A stretch of DNA of 64,000 nucleotides from JAPOXR01 sp964291445 (GTDB lineage: Bacteria > Pseudomonadota > Alphaproteobacteria > Rhodobacterales > Rhodobacteraceae). The stretch is from positions 868,001-932,000 of the forward strand of contig OZ219864.1 of the NCBI GenBank assembly GCA_964291445.2. The letters are read 5' to 3'. Of the stretch, positions 44,498 through 53,503 are shown piece after piece (positions within the stretch are counted from its first letter, which is position 1; each line of letters opens with the position of its first letter). The notes beneath the pieces were generated by a model. The model searched no databases. It had not been told where the DNA came from and saw only the letters and a list, made by a program, of their open reading frames with translations. The translations under genes were made by a program, and so were the position numbers.

Positions 44498-45070
44498 ATG
44501 ATGATCAGGATTCTCCTGGCAATTGCCTTGGCCGCCATGGCCGCATGTACCCCGGAGGAGCCTCCGTCGGAGTCGGCGCCGGTCGAGACGGCTGCTGCCA
44601 GCACTGCGGCAGTCGAAGCAGAGGAAGAAAAAGCCGAACCGGGGGTCGTCCTCAGGCCGAGGATTTTCTGGATCTCGAGCTCCGATGCCAGGGCGATTCC
44701 CCACCGGGTGCTGGATGCCGTGAACGCGGTGAGGGCCGAAAATGACCTCCCGGAAGTCCAGCTGTCGAATCGGTTGATTGCCGCGGCAAGAACCCATTCA
44801 AGGGACATGTCGGTGCAGTTCCGGCTGTGGCATTTCGGCTCCGACGGGTCATCCCCGCTCGATCGGGCCGCCGCCGCCGGATATGATGGCCAGGTGCTGG
44901 GCGAGAACATTGCCGAATCTTTCGAGAACGACCTGGATACGATCGCCGCGTGGATGCAGCGCCCCGAAAACCGGAAGCTGATGCTGCACGCGGATGCCCG
45001 CCACATGGGAATTGGCTGGTATCAGGACAGGAAGGGTCGAATCTGGTGGACGATGGTGGTGGGAACCTGA
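44498..45070 (+). CDS. CAP-domain (SCP/PR1) lipoprotein
   Basis: ATG 44498 starts MMIRILLAIALAAMAACTPEE, a lipoprotein signal with the lipobox cysteine in MAAC. About 50 residues of acidic linker follow, then a CAP domain: AVNAVRAENDLPEVQLSNRL, AARTHSRDMSVQFRLWHFGS, YDGQVLGENIAESF, and MLHADARHMGIGWYQDR. The usual CAP histidines and glutamate (WHFGS, GENIAE, HMG) are visible. Bacterial CAP proteins are secreted or envelope-linked with mostly unknown roles. The region upstream in this frame is open to 44318 but not family-like. It is convergent with the next L,D-transpeptidase gene, eight bases away. Confidence 0.88.
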   Translation: MMIRILLAIALAAMAACTPEEPPSESAPVETAAASTAAVEAEEEKAEPGVVLRPRIFWISSSDARAIPHRVLDAVNAVRAENDLPEVQLSNRLIAAARTHSRDMSVQFRLWHFGSDGSSPLDRAAAAGYDGQVLGENIAESFENDLDTIAAWMQRPENRKLMLHADARHMGIGWYQDRKGRIWWTMVVGT

Positions 45071-45077
45071 TCCGCCA

Positions 45078-45614
45078 TCAGTGAAAGATGTATACCGGGG
45101 TTCCGACCGCCACCTTGCGGTAGATGTAATCCATTTCCCGATCGGTGACGGCAATACAGCCGTCGGTCCAGTCGCCGGTTCTGCGGTAGCGGGGATCGTT
45201 GGGTTCGCCATGGATGAAAATGTTGTCGCCAGGGTCAACGCCCCGGTAATCGGCCAGCACCTTGTCGATTTCGTTCGGATACGAAATGCCCAGTGACAGG
45301 TGGAAGCTGCTCACGGGATTACGCCGGTCGATGACGTAGCTGCCAACGGGTGTCTTTCCGTCGCCCCGCTTGATCTTGTGGCCCACGGGATTGGAGCCGA
45401 GATTTACCCGGAACCGCTTCATGGGCCGATCGCCGCTGTAGAGCAGCATGGTCCGCTTCGCCTTGTGAATCTCGATATGGGTCACCCGCCCCATCGGCTC
45501 CCGTTCCGGCTTCGATGCGCAGGATGCGATCGCCAGGCAGGCGGCGACCAGGAGCACGATGCGGCCACCCCGGACAATGACCGGGCTGCGGGAGATCAGT
45601 GTGGTCAGGGACAT
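45078..45614 (-). CDS. L,D-transpeptidase (YkuD domain) lipoprotein
   Basis: A 178-aa exported protein. The signal (GRIVLLVAACLAIASCASKP) has a lipobox at IASC. YkuD domain: VTHIEIHKAKRTMLLYSGDR, NLGSNPVGHKIKRGDGKTPV, SFHLSLGISYPNEIDK, and the active site NIFIHGEPND with GDWTDGCIAVTDREMDYIY, cysteine in DGCIAV. It overlaps the end of rlmN by ten bases, so it follows rlmN in one operon. Confidence 0.9.
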   Translation of the reverse strand: MSLTTLISRSPVIVRGGRIVLLVAACLAIASCASKPEREPMGRVTHIEIHKAKRTMLLYSGDRPMKRFRVNLGSNPVGHKIKRGDGKTPVGSYVIDRRNPVSSFHLSLGISYPNEIDKVLADYRGVDPGDNIFIHGEPNDPRYRRTGDWTDGCIAVTDREMDYIYRKVAVGTPVYIFH

Positions 45615-46795
45615 TCGGACCGACCTGTTTCCGGGATGGTGTCCCTGGCAGTGCGGCGCCGGGCACTTGCCCTCATGGATGCCGACTTCAATTGTCCGCA
45701 GGCGGCCATGATGTCGGTACCACGGGGCGTGCGGACGGGCGATGCGTAGCCGGCCTTGAATATGATGTCGGCAAACCGCCTGATCCGGTCGGGATCAGAA
45801 CGCTCATAGGGTGCGCCGGTCCATTCGTTGAAGGGAATGAGATTCACCTTGGCCGGAATGCCACGAATCAACCTGACCAGCCGTCTTGCATCCTCGTCAC
45901 TGTCATTGATGTCCTTGAGCATCACGTATTCGAAGGTGATCCTGTCGGAATTCGACAGTCCGGGATAATCGCGCAGCGCCGCCAGCAATGTCTCGATGTT
46001 CCACTTGCGATTGATCGGAACCAGCCTGTTCCGCACCTCGTCGGTGGTGGCATGGAACGACACTGCCAGCCGGCAGCCGATTTCCAGGCCGGCCCGTTGA
46101 ATGGCCGGAACCACCCCGGCAGTGGACAGGGTGATCCGTTTCCTCGACAGGCTGATTCCCTCGCCATCCATGGCAATCCGCACCGCATCCCGGACGTTGT
46201 CGAAATTGTAGAGCGGCTCCCCCATCCCCATCAGGACAATGTTCGACAGCAATCGACGCTCATCCTTCGGGTGGCGTCCCGGCCTTGGCCACTCTCCGAG
46301 GTCATCGCGGGCGGCCAGGATCTGGCCTACGATTTCGGATGAATTCAGGTTGCGCACCAGTGCCTGCGTTCCGGTATGGCAAAAGCTGCAGTTCAGGGTG
46401 CAGCCGACCTGCGATGACACGCACAATGTGCCGCGATCCTCCTCCGGAATGTAGACGGTCTCGACCTCTTGCCCGCCTTCCATGCGAAACAGGTATTTTC
46501 GGGTGCCGTCGACACTGACCTGGCGGCGAACAAGTTCCGGAACGCCGATCACGAAGGAATTCGACAGCATGCGGCGGTAGTCGCCGGCCAGGTTGGTCAT
46601 TGCCATGAAATCACGGACGCCCTTCTGGTAGACCCACTGCCAGATCTGGGTCACGCGCATCCTGGCCTTCGCCTCTTCGGTGCCGGCATCAACAAGGGCG
46701 GTATGCAGTGCTTCCCTGGTCAGCCCGACAATGTTCGGGCGAGCGCCAGGGTCATCCGGAGATCCGCTTGTGATCGTCACGACCTGCTGGTTCAT
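45605..46795 (-). CDS. rlmN: Dual-specificity rRNA/tRNA methyltransferase RlmN
   Basis: RlmN is a radical-SAM enzyme that methylates C2 of A2503 in 23S rRNA and A37 in some tRNAs. The 396-aa protein carries the radical-SAM cluster motif SSQVGCTLNCSFCHTGTQ (CxxxCxxC), the SAM-binding VLMGMGEPLYNFDNV, the resolving cysteine regions, and the C-terminal VRTPRGTDIMAACGQL with the catalytic Cys of MAACGQL. All expected cysteines seem present. The N-terminus MNQQVVTITSGSPDDPGARP is a little extended. Confidence 0.95.
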   Translation of the reverse strand: MNQQVVTITSGSPDDPGARPNIVGLTREALHTALVDAGTEEAKARMRVTQIWQWVYQKGVRDFMAMTNLAGDYRRMLSNSFVIGVPELVRRQVSVDGTRKYLFRMEGGQEVETVYIPEEDRGTLCVSSQVGCTLNCSFCHTGTQALVRNLNSSEIVGQILAARDDLGEWPRPGRHPKDERRLLSNIVLMGMGEPLYNFDNVRDAVRIAMDGEGISLSRKRITLSTAGVVPAIQRAGLEIGCRLAVSFHATTDEVRNRLVPINRKWNIETLLAALRDYPGLSNSDRITFEYVMLKDINDSDEDARRLVRLIRGIPAKVNLIPFNEWTGAPYERSDPDRIRRFADIIFKAGYASPVRTPRGTDIMAACGQLKSASMRASARRRTARDTIPETGRSECP

Positions 46796-46853
46796 CTGGA
46801 CGTATCGACTTTCTCCGGAGGTGGCTCACGGCCCGCAAGCGGACTGTTTCCGG

Positions 46854-47396
46854 TCAGGATGAGGGTGCGGAGCAGAGTCCTTCGGCAACTTCCAGCGCCT
46901 TGGTGATGCCCAGAAGCGAAAACGTGTCCTTGGTGTCCGTATCCTTGCGCGATGTTGCGGTGAGCACGGCCTGATTGCCCTTTTTCATCGCATCGACGAT
47001 GACATGGTCATCGCTGGGCGGCCAGGCCCATTCGGCATCGTCCTTGGTCTTTCCAATCTGGAGAGTGAAGGATCTCGAATCGACTCGCATGGTGACCGCC
47101 GAGCCGACCTTGAATGGATACCCGCTCTGGTAGGACACCAGGTAATTCGGCTTGGGTTGGGTTGGGTCGATGGTCACCGCCAGCAGCACTGCCCCGCGCT
47201 TGACGACGGCGACCTTGCCGTCCTTGGTGTTGACCGATTCCCGTGGCCGGGAAATGACCCCGCATTCCGGTTCACCGGATACTGCCCGGTACACGGTCCA
47301 GTCCCTGACCTCCTCGACACCTTCAATGCCCTCAGCAGCAGCAAACTGCATGCCTGCCATCAGTGCGGCGACCCCCACCAACAGAATTCTCTTCAT
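46854..47396 (-). CDS. Invasion-associated locus B (IalB) family protein
   Basis: A 180-aa periplasmic protein with a signal peptide (MKRILLVGVAALMAGMQFAAA, cut near AAA-EG). Family features: DWTVYRAVSGEPECGVISRP with a conserved Cys, YQSGYPFKVGSAVTMRVDS, and the C-terminal DTFSLLGITKALEVAEGLC with the second Cys (a likely disulfide). IalB proteins are periplasmic helpers of unclear function, common in alphaproteobacteria and not limited to pathogens. Upstream of rlmN on the same strand, with 58 bases between, so it may lead that unit. Confidence 0.85.
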   Translation of the reverse strand: MKRILLVGVAALMAGMQFAAAEGIEGVEEVRDWTVYRAVSGEPECGVISRPRESVNTKDGKVAVVKRGAVLLAVTIDPTQPKPNYLVSYQSGYPFKVGSAVTMRVDSRSFTLQIGKTKDDAEWAWPPSDDHVIVDAMKKGNQAVLTATSRKDTDTKDTFSLLGITKALEVAEGLCSAPSS

Positions 47397-48009
47397 GCGA
47401 TACTGCCCTCAATTGGTCAATTTGACCGAATACTGCCCGTTCGGGAGATTCTGCACCAACATGGCATGTATTTCAACCGTGCCCCGCCACCGCAATCGGG
47501 TTTCCGCAATCTTTCCCGTGGACAAATTTCCCCAACCTCGGCCCGGCCGGTCATGTCGAGCACCAATCGGCCAGAGGCAGCAACTGGCGCAGCGAGTGGT
47601 CCGGACTTGCAGACGATGGGAGGGAGCGGTGTCTGGTATCGGGAAAGCTGGTCTGCGGCCATGCCCGGAGCCTTTCGGGTGCCCAGTTGCAGGCCTATGC
47701 AGCTGCTGGCATCGGCTTGCCTCGCCATTGCTCGAGGACGGGCTGAAGGATTGACCGCAGGGGCCACGTCGGCTGCCTTCGGAAAATGGCCGGCGGCGCC
47801 AGCACCACCTTGCTGGCCTCGAATTGGACGGCGAACGGTTTCCGGCCGGCGGGAGGTCGAGATGATGCCGCCATCTCCGGGGCAGCCTCGAACGGCTCGA
47901 GCCCCTTCGCCGGAAACGGCTCGGTCGGCATCTCTCTGCAATGCAACGTGCCAATTGAAATTCCCTGCAATAATCCATTATCTGGCGAGGGTTTCACAAG
48001 GAACGGAAA
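47397..48009. other. Intergenic region before leuC, no gene recognised
   Basis: About 610 bases between the divergent IalB gene and leuC. Several overlapping open frames exist on both strands, but none looks like a protein family. The 3' end supplies the leuC ribosome-binding site (AAGGAA). I saw no leader peptide rich in leucine codons or a convincing attenuator. Confidence 0.45.
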
Positions 48010-49416
48010 ATGGCGTGTCCGAAAACACTGTATGACAAGATATGGGATGCTCATGTCGTGCACGAGGCAGAGGATGGCACCTGCATCATCTATATCGATC
48101 GGCACCTGGTTCACGAGGTCACCAGCCCGCAGGCATTCGAGGGGTTGCGCCTTGCCGGTCGCAGACTGCGGGCACCGGGCCAGACCATCGCGGTGCCGGA
48201 TCACAATATCCCGACCGATATTGGCCGCGAGAGCGGGATCGAGGACGAGGAAAGCCGGATACAGGTGGAGGCGCTTGAGCGAAATGCCGCCGAATTCGGC
48301 ATCGAATATTACGGTGTCGACGACATCAGGCAGGGAATTGTCCACATCATCGGACCCGAGCAGGGCTGGACGCAGCCGGGGATGACCATCGTTTGCGGTG
48401 ACAGCCACACCGCAACCCACGGCGCTTTCGGCGCCCTGGCCCACGGAATCGGCACCAGCGAGGTCGAGCACGTCCTGGCCACGCAGACGCTGATCCAGAA
48501 GAAGTCACGGAACATGAAGGTCGAGGTCACCGGCAGCCTTGGAGCCGGCGTGACGGCCAAGGATGTCACGCTGTCGATCATTGGCGAGACCGGTACGGCT
48601 GGCGGCAGCGGGCATGTCATCGAGTATTGCGGCCAGGTCATCAGGGATTTGTCCATGGAGGGCCGGATGACCGTCTGCAACATGGCCATCGAGGGTGGGG
48701 CAAGGGCTGGCCTGATTGCTCCCGACGACAAGACTTTCGACTATGTGAAGGGTCGCCCGCAGGCACCGAAGGGTGGGGCGTTCGAGACGGCGCTCAACTA
48801 CTGGAAGACGCTCAAATCCGATGATGGCGCCCAATATGACCGCGAGGTCACCATTGCCGGTGAGGGAATTGCCCCGGTGGTCACCTGGGGAACCAGCCCG
48901 GAGGACGTGTTGCCGATCACCGGTGAGGTTCCGCATCCGGACGCATTCGACGGCCCGAAGGGTGACGCGGTGCGGCGCAGCCTTGACTATATGGGACTGG
49001 AGCCGGGAACGGCCCTGACCGACATTGCAATCGATACGGTGTTCATCGGCTCCTGCACCAACAGCAGGATCGAGGATTTGCGGGAAGTTGCCAGCATCAT
49101 GCGCGGCCACAAGGTCAAGGAGGGGCTGCGGGCAATGGTCGTTCCAGGATCGGGGCTGGTGCGGGCGCAGGCGGAAGAAGAGGGCATTGCCCGGGAGTTG
49201 ATGGAGGCCGGGTTCGAATGGCGACTGGCCGGCTGTTCCATGTGCCTGGGCATGAATCCGGACCAGCTGAGTCCCGGTGAGCGATGCGCATCCACTTCCA
49301 ACCGGAATTTCGAAGGACGCCAGGGACGGGGCGGACGGACACATCTTCTTAGTCCGGGCATGGCAGCAGCAGCAGCGATCACCGGTCGTCTCACCGATGT
49401 CCGGCACCTGATGTAG
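48010..49416 (+). CDS. leuC: 3-isopropylmalate dehydratase large subunit
   Basis: LeuC with LeuD isomerises 2- to 3-isopropylmalate in leucine synthesis, using a [4Fe-4S] cluster. The 468-aa protein has the aconitase-family motifs IVCGDSHTATHGAFGALAHG, FIGSCTNSRIEDLREVA and AGCSMCLGMNPDQL, giving the three cluster cysteines (SCTN and the two in GCSMC). ATG 48010 has AAGGAA six bases before it. leuD follows after nine bases. Confidence 0.97.
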   Translation: MACPKTLYDKIWDAHVVHEAEDGTCIIYIDRHLVHEVTSPQAFEGLRLAGRRLRAPGQTIAVPDHNIPTDIGRESGIEDEESRIQVEALERNAAEFGIEYYGVDDIRQGIVHIIGPEQGWTQPGMTIVCGDSHTATHGAFGALAHGIGTSEVEHVLATQTLIQKKSRNMKVEVTGSLGAGVTAKDVTLSIIGETGTAGGSGHVIEYCGQVIRDLSMEGRMTVCNMAIEGGARAGLIAPDDKTFDYVKGRPQAPKGGAFETALNYWKTLKSDDGAQYDREVTIAGEGIAPVVTWGTSPEDVLPITGEVPHPDAFDGPKGDAVRRSLDYMGLEPGTALTDIAIDTVFIGSCTNSRIEDLREVASIMRGHKVKEGLRAMVVPGSGLVRAQAEEEGIARELMEAGFEWRLAGCSMCLGMNPDQLSPGERCASTSNRNFEGRQGRGGRTHLLSPGMAAAAAITGRLTDVRHLM

Positions 49417-49425
49417 GAGACAGTC

Positions 49426-50031
49426 ATGGAAAAGTTTCAGAATTTTGCCGGGATTGCAGCGCCGATGCCGCTGGTGAATGTCGACACCGACATGATCATC
49501 CCGAAGCAGTTCCTCAAGACCATCAAGAGGACCGGCCTGGGAGTAAGCCTCTTTCACGAAATGCGCTATGATTCCGACGGCAACGAGAATCCGGATTTCG
49601 TGTTGAACAGGAAGGCCTGGCGCGGCGCCGAGATACTCGTTGCCGGTGACAATTTCGGCTGCGGGTCGTCGCGGGAGCACGCGCCATGGGCGCTGAAGGA
49701 TTTCGGGATCCGCTGCGTGATCTCGACCAGCTTTGCCGACATCTTCTACAACAACTGTTTCCAGAACGGCATTCTGCCGGTCACGCTTGACAGCGAACAG
49801 GTCGAGATACTGATGCAGCATGCCGGCAGTGGCGAGAATGCACGCATCAGCGTTGACCTGGTTGCACAGGTGGTTACCGGACCCGATGGCGAGGAGTTTC
49901 GTTTCGACATCGATCCGTTCAAGAAGAATTGCCTGCTCGAAGGCCAGGACGACATCGCACTCACCCTTGAGCGGGTTCCCGATATCGAGGATTTCGAGGC
50001 CAGGCACCGGCTGGCGATGCCATGGCTGTAG
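49426..50031 (+). CDS. leuD: 3-isopropylmalate dehydratase small subunit
   Basis: The 201-aa swivelling subunit that completes the active site of LeuCD. Family blocks: VNVDTDMIIPKQFLKTIKRT, FGCGSSREHAPWALKDFG, TSFADIFYNNCFQNGILPV. It ends in TAG. In most alphaproteobacteria leuB follows closely; here the next 8.6 kb hold unrelated genes before leuB at 58.6 kb. Confidence 0.97.
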   Translation: MEKFQNFAGIAAPMPLVNVDTDMIIPKQFLKTIKRTGLGVSLFHEMRYDSDGNENPDFVLNRKAWRGAEILVAGDNFGCGSSREHAPWALKDFGIRCVISTSFADIFYNNCFQNGILPVTLDSEQVEILMQHAGSGENARISVDLVAQVVTGPDGEEFRFDIDPFKKNCLLEGQDDIALTLERVPDIEDFEARHRLAMPWL

Positions 50032-50228
50032 CGACCCGCCCGGCGAGTTGCCGGACCTGACGATCCGGCCAAACAGGGTTTGGAGACCACCCTGCGCGTA
50101 GACGTGACCGGTCATCACGAGCCATGTGATCCCGTGAATGTTTGATTGAGCCCTCCGGCGGGCCTTCGGGCCGGGCCCCGGTTGCACACGCCATTTGTGG
50201 TCACTGATCGTCTCCAACGACCTTCCCG

Positions 50229-51184
50229 ACCGCCCTTCGCCGGGAAGCTCGGCATGCCGCCGAGCATTTCACCGATCCCTTCTTGCTGGCCGGCGAGAGG
50301 CGACTTCTGTGTCGCCAGTCCGGCGTCGACACGGACCAGCTTCAGGCCTGCGAACGCAGGGTCGGTCGCTGGATCGCAGCCTACCGGGTGCTGGCGCCCG
50401 GCGTGGGTCGCGAGTTGCCGTTGATGCGCCTTGTGCTGGGACTGGACCGTCGATCCAGCTTCGAGGAGGCGATGCACGCCGGTGAGCGGTTTGCGGCCGA
50501 GTTTGAATTGGGCAAGGTGTCGGCGGCGCGCCTCGGCAAGGTCATGGAGCGCAATCTGAACATTCTGACTCTCATGGTCGAGACCAATCGGGGGATTTCC
50601 GGGGCAGCCTGCCAGCTGCCGGAACTGGCTGCGGTGCTGATCGCCCGGCACGAAGTGGAAGGGCGCCGCAAATTCGACCTGGCGCACGAGTTGTTTCGTC
50701 TCCAGACCTGGGATGCGACGCCGCCGGAACATCGGGAGAAGGCAAGGGAGATCCGGGGGTCAACCGGGTCGAAAAACTCGCCAACAACTTTGTCGGCGCC
50801 CTGCTGACGCCAGCCGACGCGCTCGCGCCGCCTGGCGACTGGTGGGCGCTCGGGCAAGAGGAATTGATCGCGCGCCTGAATGCGACCGCTGGTGAATTGC
50901 GGGTGACGGAATCGGCCCTGAAATGGCGCCTGGTTGCGCTTCGGGCGTTGCCATAGGCCACGGCGCAGGTGGTGCCGGATGCGGCATTGCGGCACAATGG
51001 ACGCCATGTTGCCGGTCAAGCGCCGCCAGCCTCGTTCTCGAAACCACTCGTGGAGGTGATCGGGCTTGCGCTGTAGGCTGGCCTTGGAGCCGTGCGCCGG
51101 GCCGCAGCGTTGCTTGACCTGACCACCGAGGATCTTCGAGACCTGTTCGCAGTCCACGGCGTCGCGCAACCGGCCGGACTCTGA
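50229..51184 (+). pseudogene. ImmA/IrrE-family metallopeptidase (XRE-type regulator) pseudogene
   Basis: The frame 50229-50760 gives HAAEHFTDPFLLAGE and QLPELAAVLIARHEVEGRR, then the peptidase helix KFDLAHELFRLQTWDATPPE. The HEXXH zinc motif reads HELFR, since the second His codon at 50697-50699 is CGT. At about 50750-50761 the frame changes: the continuation NRVEKLANNFVGALLTPADA and LNATAGELRVTESALKWRL is in another frame. That frame then has two TAGs (50954-50956, 51074-51076) before PLVEVIGLAL and VRRAAALLDLTTEDLRDLFA, ending at TGA 51182. The N-terminal helix-turn-helix is not found upstream. With one frameshift, two stops and a lost ligand, this is a dead gene. Family identity rests on recalled patterns. 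Confidence 0.8.
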
Positions 51185-51593
51185 GGTATCGTGAGTCGGC
51201 GCCGTATTGCTGGACGACTTGCGGCCATCGAACCCCCTGCCGAGCGAATTCTTGGCGGCTGTGCCGCGGAAACAGTGGAAGATTTCAACATGGAGACCCG
51301 ACCCGGCCACCGGTGCCGCCGCCGGCGAGGCTAAATCCGTGCGGTGTCGCCGTGGTGACCGCGGCTCGGGAGTCGCGGTCGGTGGGGTAACCGTCATGAC
51401 GGGTGGGAGCGTCGGGGAAGCTGGAACTGGGGCCTGTCACCTGGCCTGGAGCAGGGGTAGGTCCGACATTCCGCCCTGCGACCGAACTTGCCGGCGGGTC
51501 AGTCCTGCCTCGTGGCCGACAGTGGGGCTGCCAAGGCCGGTGACGGCCTCGATGTCGTCCACGGTCCGCAACGGCCTGGATATCCCCGTTCGG
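51185..51593. other. Intergenic region with no recognisable gene
   Basis: About 410 bases between the ImmA/IrrE pseudogene and the stop of the TRAP large permease gene. A plus-strand frame is open across it but its translation is low-complexity and family-free. Probably degraded DNA continuing the pseudogene module. Confidence 0.45.
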
Positions 51594-52898
51594 CTACCGG
51601 AGACGAACGTTATCAGGCAGGAAGGTTGCGAGTTCAGGAAACAGGATGAGAATGAAAACCATGACCACCATGATGCCGAACATCGGCAGGGCGGTCTTGG
51701 CGATATAGCCCATCTCGTGGCCGGTCATGCCCTGCAGGACAAAGAGGTTAAATCCGATTGGCGGCGTGATCTGGGCCATTTCCACGACTACCACGATGAA
51801 GATTCCGAACCAGATGACATCGATTCCGGCCTGGCGAATCATGGTCTCGACGATGGCCATGGTCAGCACGACCGACGAGATTCCGTCCAGGAAACATCCG
51901 AGAATGATGTAGAAGACCATCAAGGCGACCAGCAATGCGAATGGCGAAAGGCCCAACTCGTCGATCCATTCTGCCAGGGCGCGGGGCAGGCCGGTAAATC
52001 CCATGGAAAGCGACAAGGCGGCAGCGCCGCCGAGAATCATCGCGATCATCGCCGATGTGCGGGTTGCGCCGAGCAGGCTGTCGATGAAGGTCTTCCGGTT
52101 GAGCGAACCCTGGCCCGCGGCAAGTGCGAGCGAACCCAGAACACCGAATGCCGCCGCCTCGGTCGCAGTGGCAAAACCGAAATACATCGACCCGATGACC
52201 AACGCGATCAGGAGGAAGACAGGAATGAGAAACCGGGATTTCCTGACCTTCTCGACAAAAGCCTGACCCTTGCCGATATCGGGAACTTCACCGCGTCTGA
52301 CGAAGGACCATGCCGCAACATAGCTCATGAACAGGCCGGCCAGCACCAGCCCGGGCAGAACTCCGGCAATGAACAGCTTGGTGATCGATTCATTGATCGT
52401 CACGCCATAGACGATCAGGGTCAGCGAAGGCGGGATCATCAGGCCGAGTGTGGCCGCACCGGCCAGGGTTCCGATGATCATGTGTTCCGGATAGTTCCGG
52501 CTGCGCAATTCCGGAATCGACATCTTCCCGACGGTGGTCAGGGTTGCCGCCGATGAGCCGGATACGGCGGCAAAGACGGTGCAGCCGACGATATTCGTGT
52601 GAATCAGCCCGCCAGGCAAGGGTGCCATCCATGGCGCGAGTCCCTTGAACATGTCCTCCGATAATCGGGTTCGGTAGAGGATTTCACCCATCCAGATGAA
52701 CAGCGGCAGTGCCGTCAGTGTCCAACTGCTCGAGGATGTCCAGATCGTGGTGATCATGGCGTCGCCGGCGGGCCGCGTGGTGAACAGCTCCAGGCCGATG
52801 AATGCGACGCCGAACAGCGCCAGCCCGACCCAGACTCCTGTTCCCAGGAGCAGAAACAGCACGAACAGGAAGATCATGACCAGGTGGATGTGTTCCAT
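51594..52898 (-). CDS. dctM: TRAP transporter large permease (DctM type)
   Basis: The 434-aa ion-coupled permease of a tripartite ATP-independent periplasmic transporter. About twelve membrane segments are evident (MIFLFVLFLLLGTGVWVGLA at the start; LPGLVLAGLFMSYVAAWSFV; FGIFIVVVVEMAQITPPIGF). Family marks: AAVSGSSAATLTTVGKMSIP, LAGAATLGLMIPPSLTLIVY and ITPPIGFNLFVLQGMTG. Last gene of the TPP enzyme - FAD oxidase - dctP - dctQ - dctM operon, 12 bases after dctQ. Confidence 0.95.
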   Translation of the reverse strand: MEHIHLVMIFLFVLFLLLGTGVWVGLALFGVAFIGLELFTTRPAGDAMITTIWTSSSSWTLTALPLFIWMGEILYRTRLSEDMFKGLAPWMAPLPGGLIHTNIVGCTVFAAVSGSSAATLTTVGKMSIPELRSRNYPEHMIIGTLAGAATLGLMIPPSLTLIVYGVTINESITKLFIAGVLPGLVLAGLFMSYVAAWSFVRRGEVPDIGKGQAFVEKVRKSRFLIPVFLLIALVIGSMYFGFATATEAAAFGVLGSLALAAGQGSLNRKTFIDSLLGATRTSAMIAMILGGAAALSLSMGFTGLPRALAEWIDELGLSPFALLVALMVFYIILGCFLDGISSVVLTMAIVETMIRQAGIDVIWFGIFIVVVVEMAQITPPIGFNLFVLQGMTGHEMGYIAKTALPMFGIMVVMVFILILFPELATFLPDNVRLR

Positions 52899-52910
52899 GA
52901 CAATTCCAGT

Positions 52911-53471
52911 TCAGTTGTCTTCGATCGACCGGGAATGGGCAGAATGGGTCCCGAAAAACACGACGCGGACCAGGTTGTCGACAAGTGCGATCGCCAGCAC
53001 CACCGCCCCTGCCGCCATGGCAAGTTGCGGGATCCAGATCGGTGTTGCATCAAGACCCTGCGAAATGTCGCCGAGCTTGTGTGACCAGTAGACAGACTTG
53101 ATGGCAAAATATGCCCAGTAGACGGCAAGGGCCGACGCGATGGCGAAACACCAGACCTCCCCCCACCGCCGATAGCGTCCCATGGCGCCAAGCAGCATGT
53201 TGACCCGGATATGGCTGCCGGAATTGAGGGCGTATGCAAATGCAAGAAAAGTCGATGCAGCCATGAAGTATCCGGCATAGTCGGAACTTCCATGCGCCAC
53301 GGTGCCGACCCAGCGGGCAACCATCTGCAGGGTAACAAGGAACAGAATGGCGACAAGGCAACATGCGCCGAGCACTCCGCAAACAAGGTAGAGCCTATCG
53401 AGGACCCGGCGAATCAATCCCTGTTGCATGTCCTCCTCGTGCATCCCTGACCCGATATCCAGGCCCGGCAT
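52911..53471 (-). CDS. dctQ: TRAP transporter small permease (DctQ type)
   Basis: A 186-aa four-helix membrane protein that links the binding protein to DctM. Segments: LYLVCGVLGACCLVAILFLV, SDYAGYFMAASTFLAFAYAL, the conserved GSHIRVNMLL, CFAIASALAVYWAYFAIKSV and LAMAAGAVVLAIALVDNLVR. In the operon between dctP (32 bases upstream) and dctM (12 bases downstream). Confidence 0.92.
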   Translation of the reverse strand: MPGLDIGSGMHEEDMQQGLIRRVLDRLYLVCGVLGACCLVAILFLVTLQMVARWVGTVAHGSSDYAGYFMAASTFLAFAYALNSGSHIRVNMLLGAMGRYRRWGEVWCFAIASALAVYWAYFAIKSVYWSHKLGDISQGLDATPIWIPQLAMAAGAVVLAIALVDNLVRVVFFGTHSAHSRSIEDN

Positions 53472-53503
53472 GAGTATCGACCGGGCCCGGATTTCAATTC
53501 AGC

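Noticed and set aside
44222..44797. A 191-codon minus-strand frame overlapping the CAP lipoprotein
   Set aside because: It overlaps the L,D-transpeptidase leader and is antisense to the lipoprotein gene with its clear lipobox and CAP motifs.
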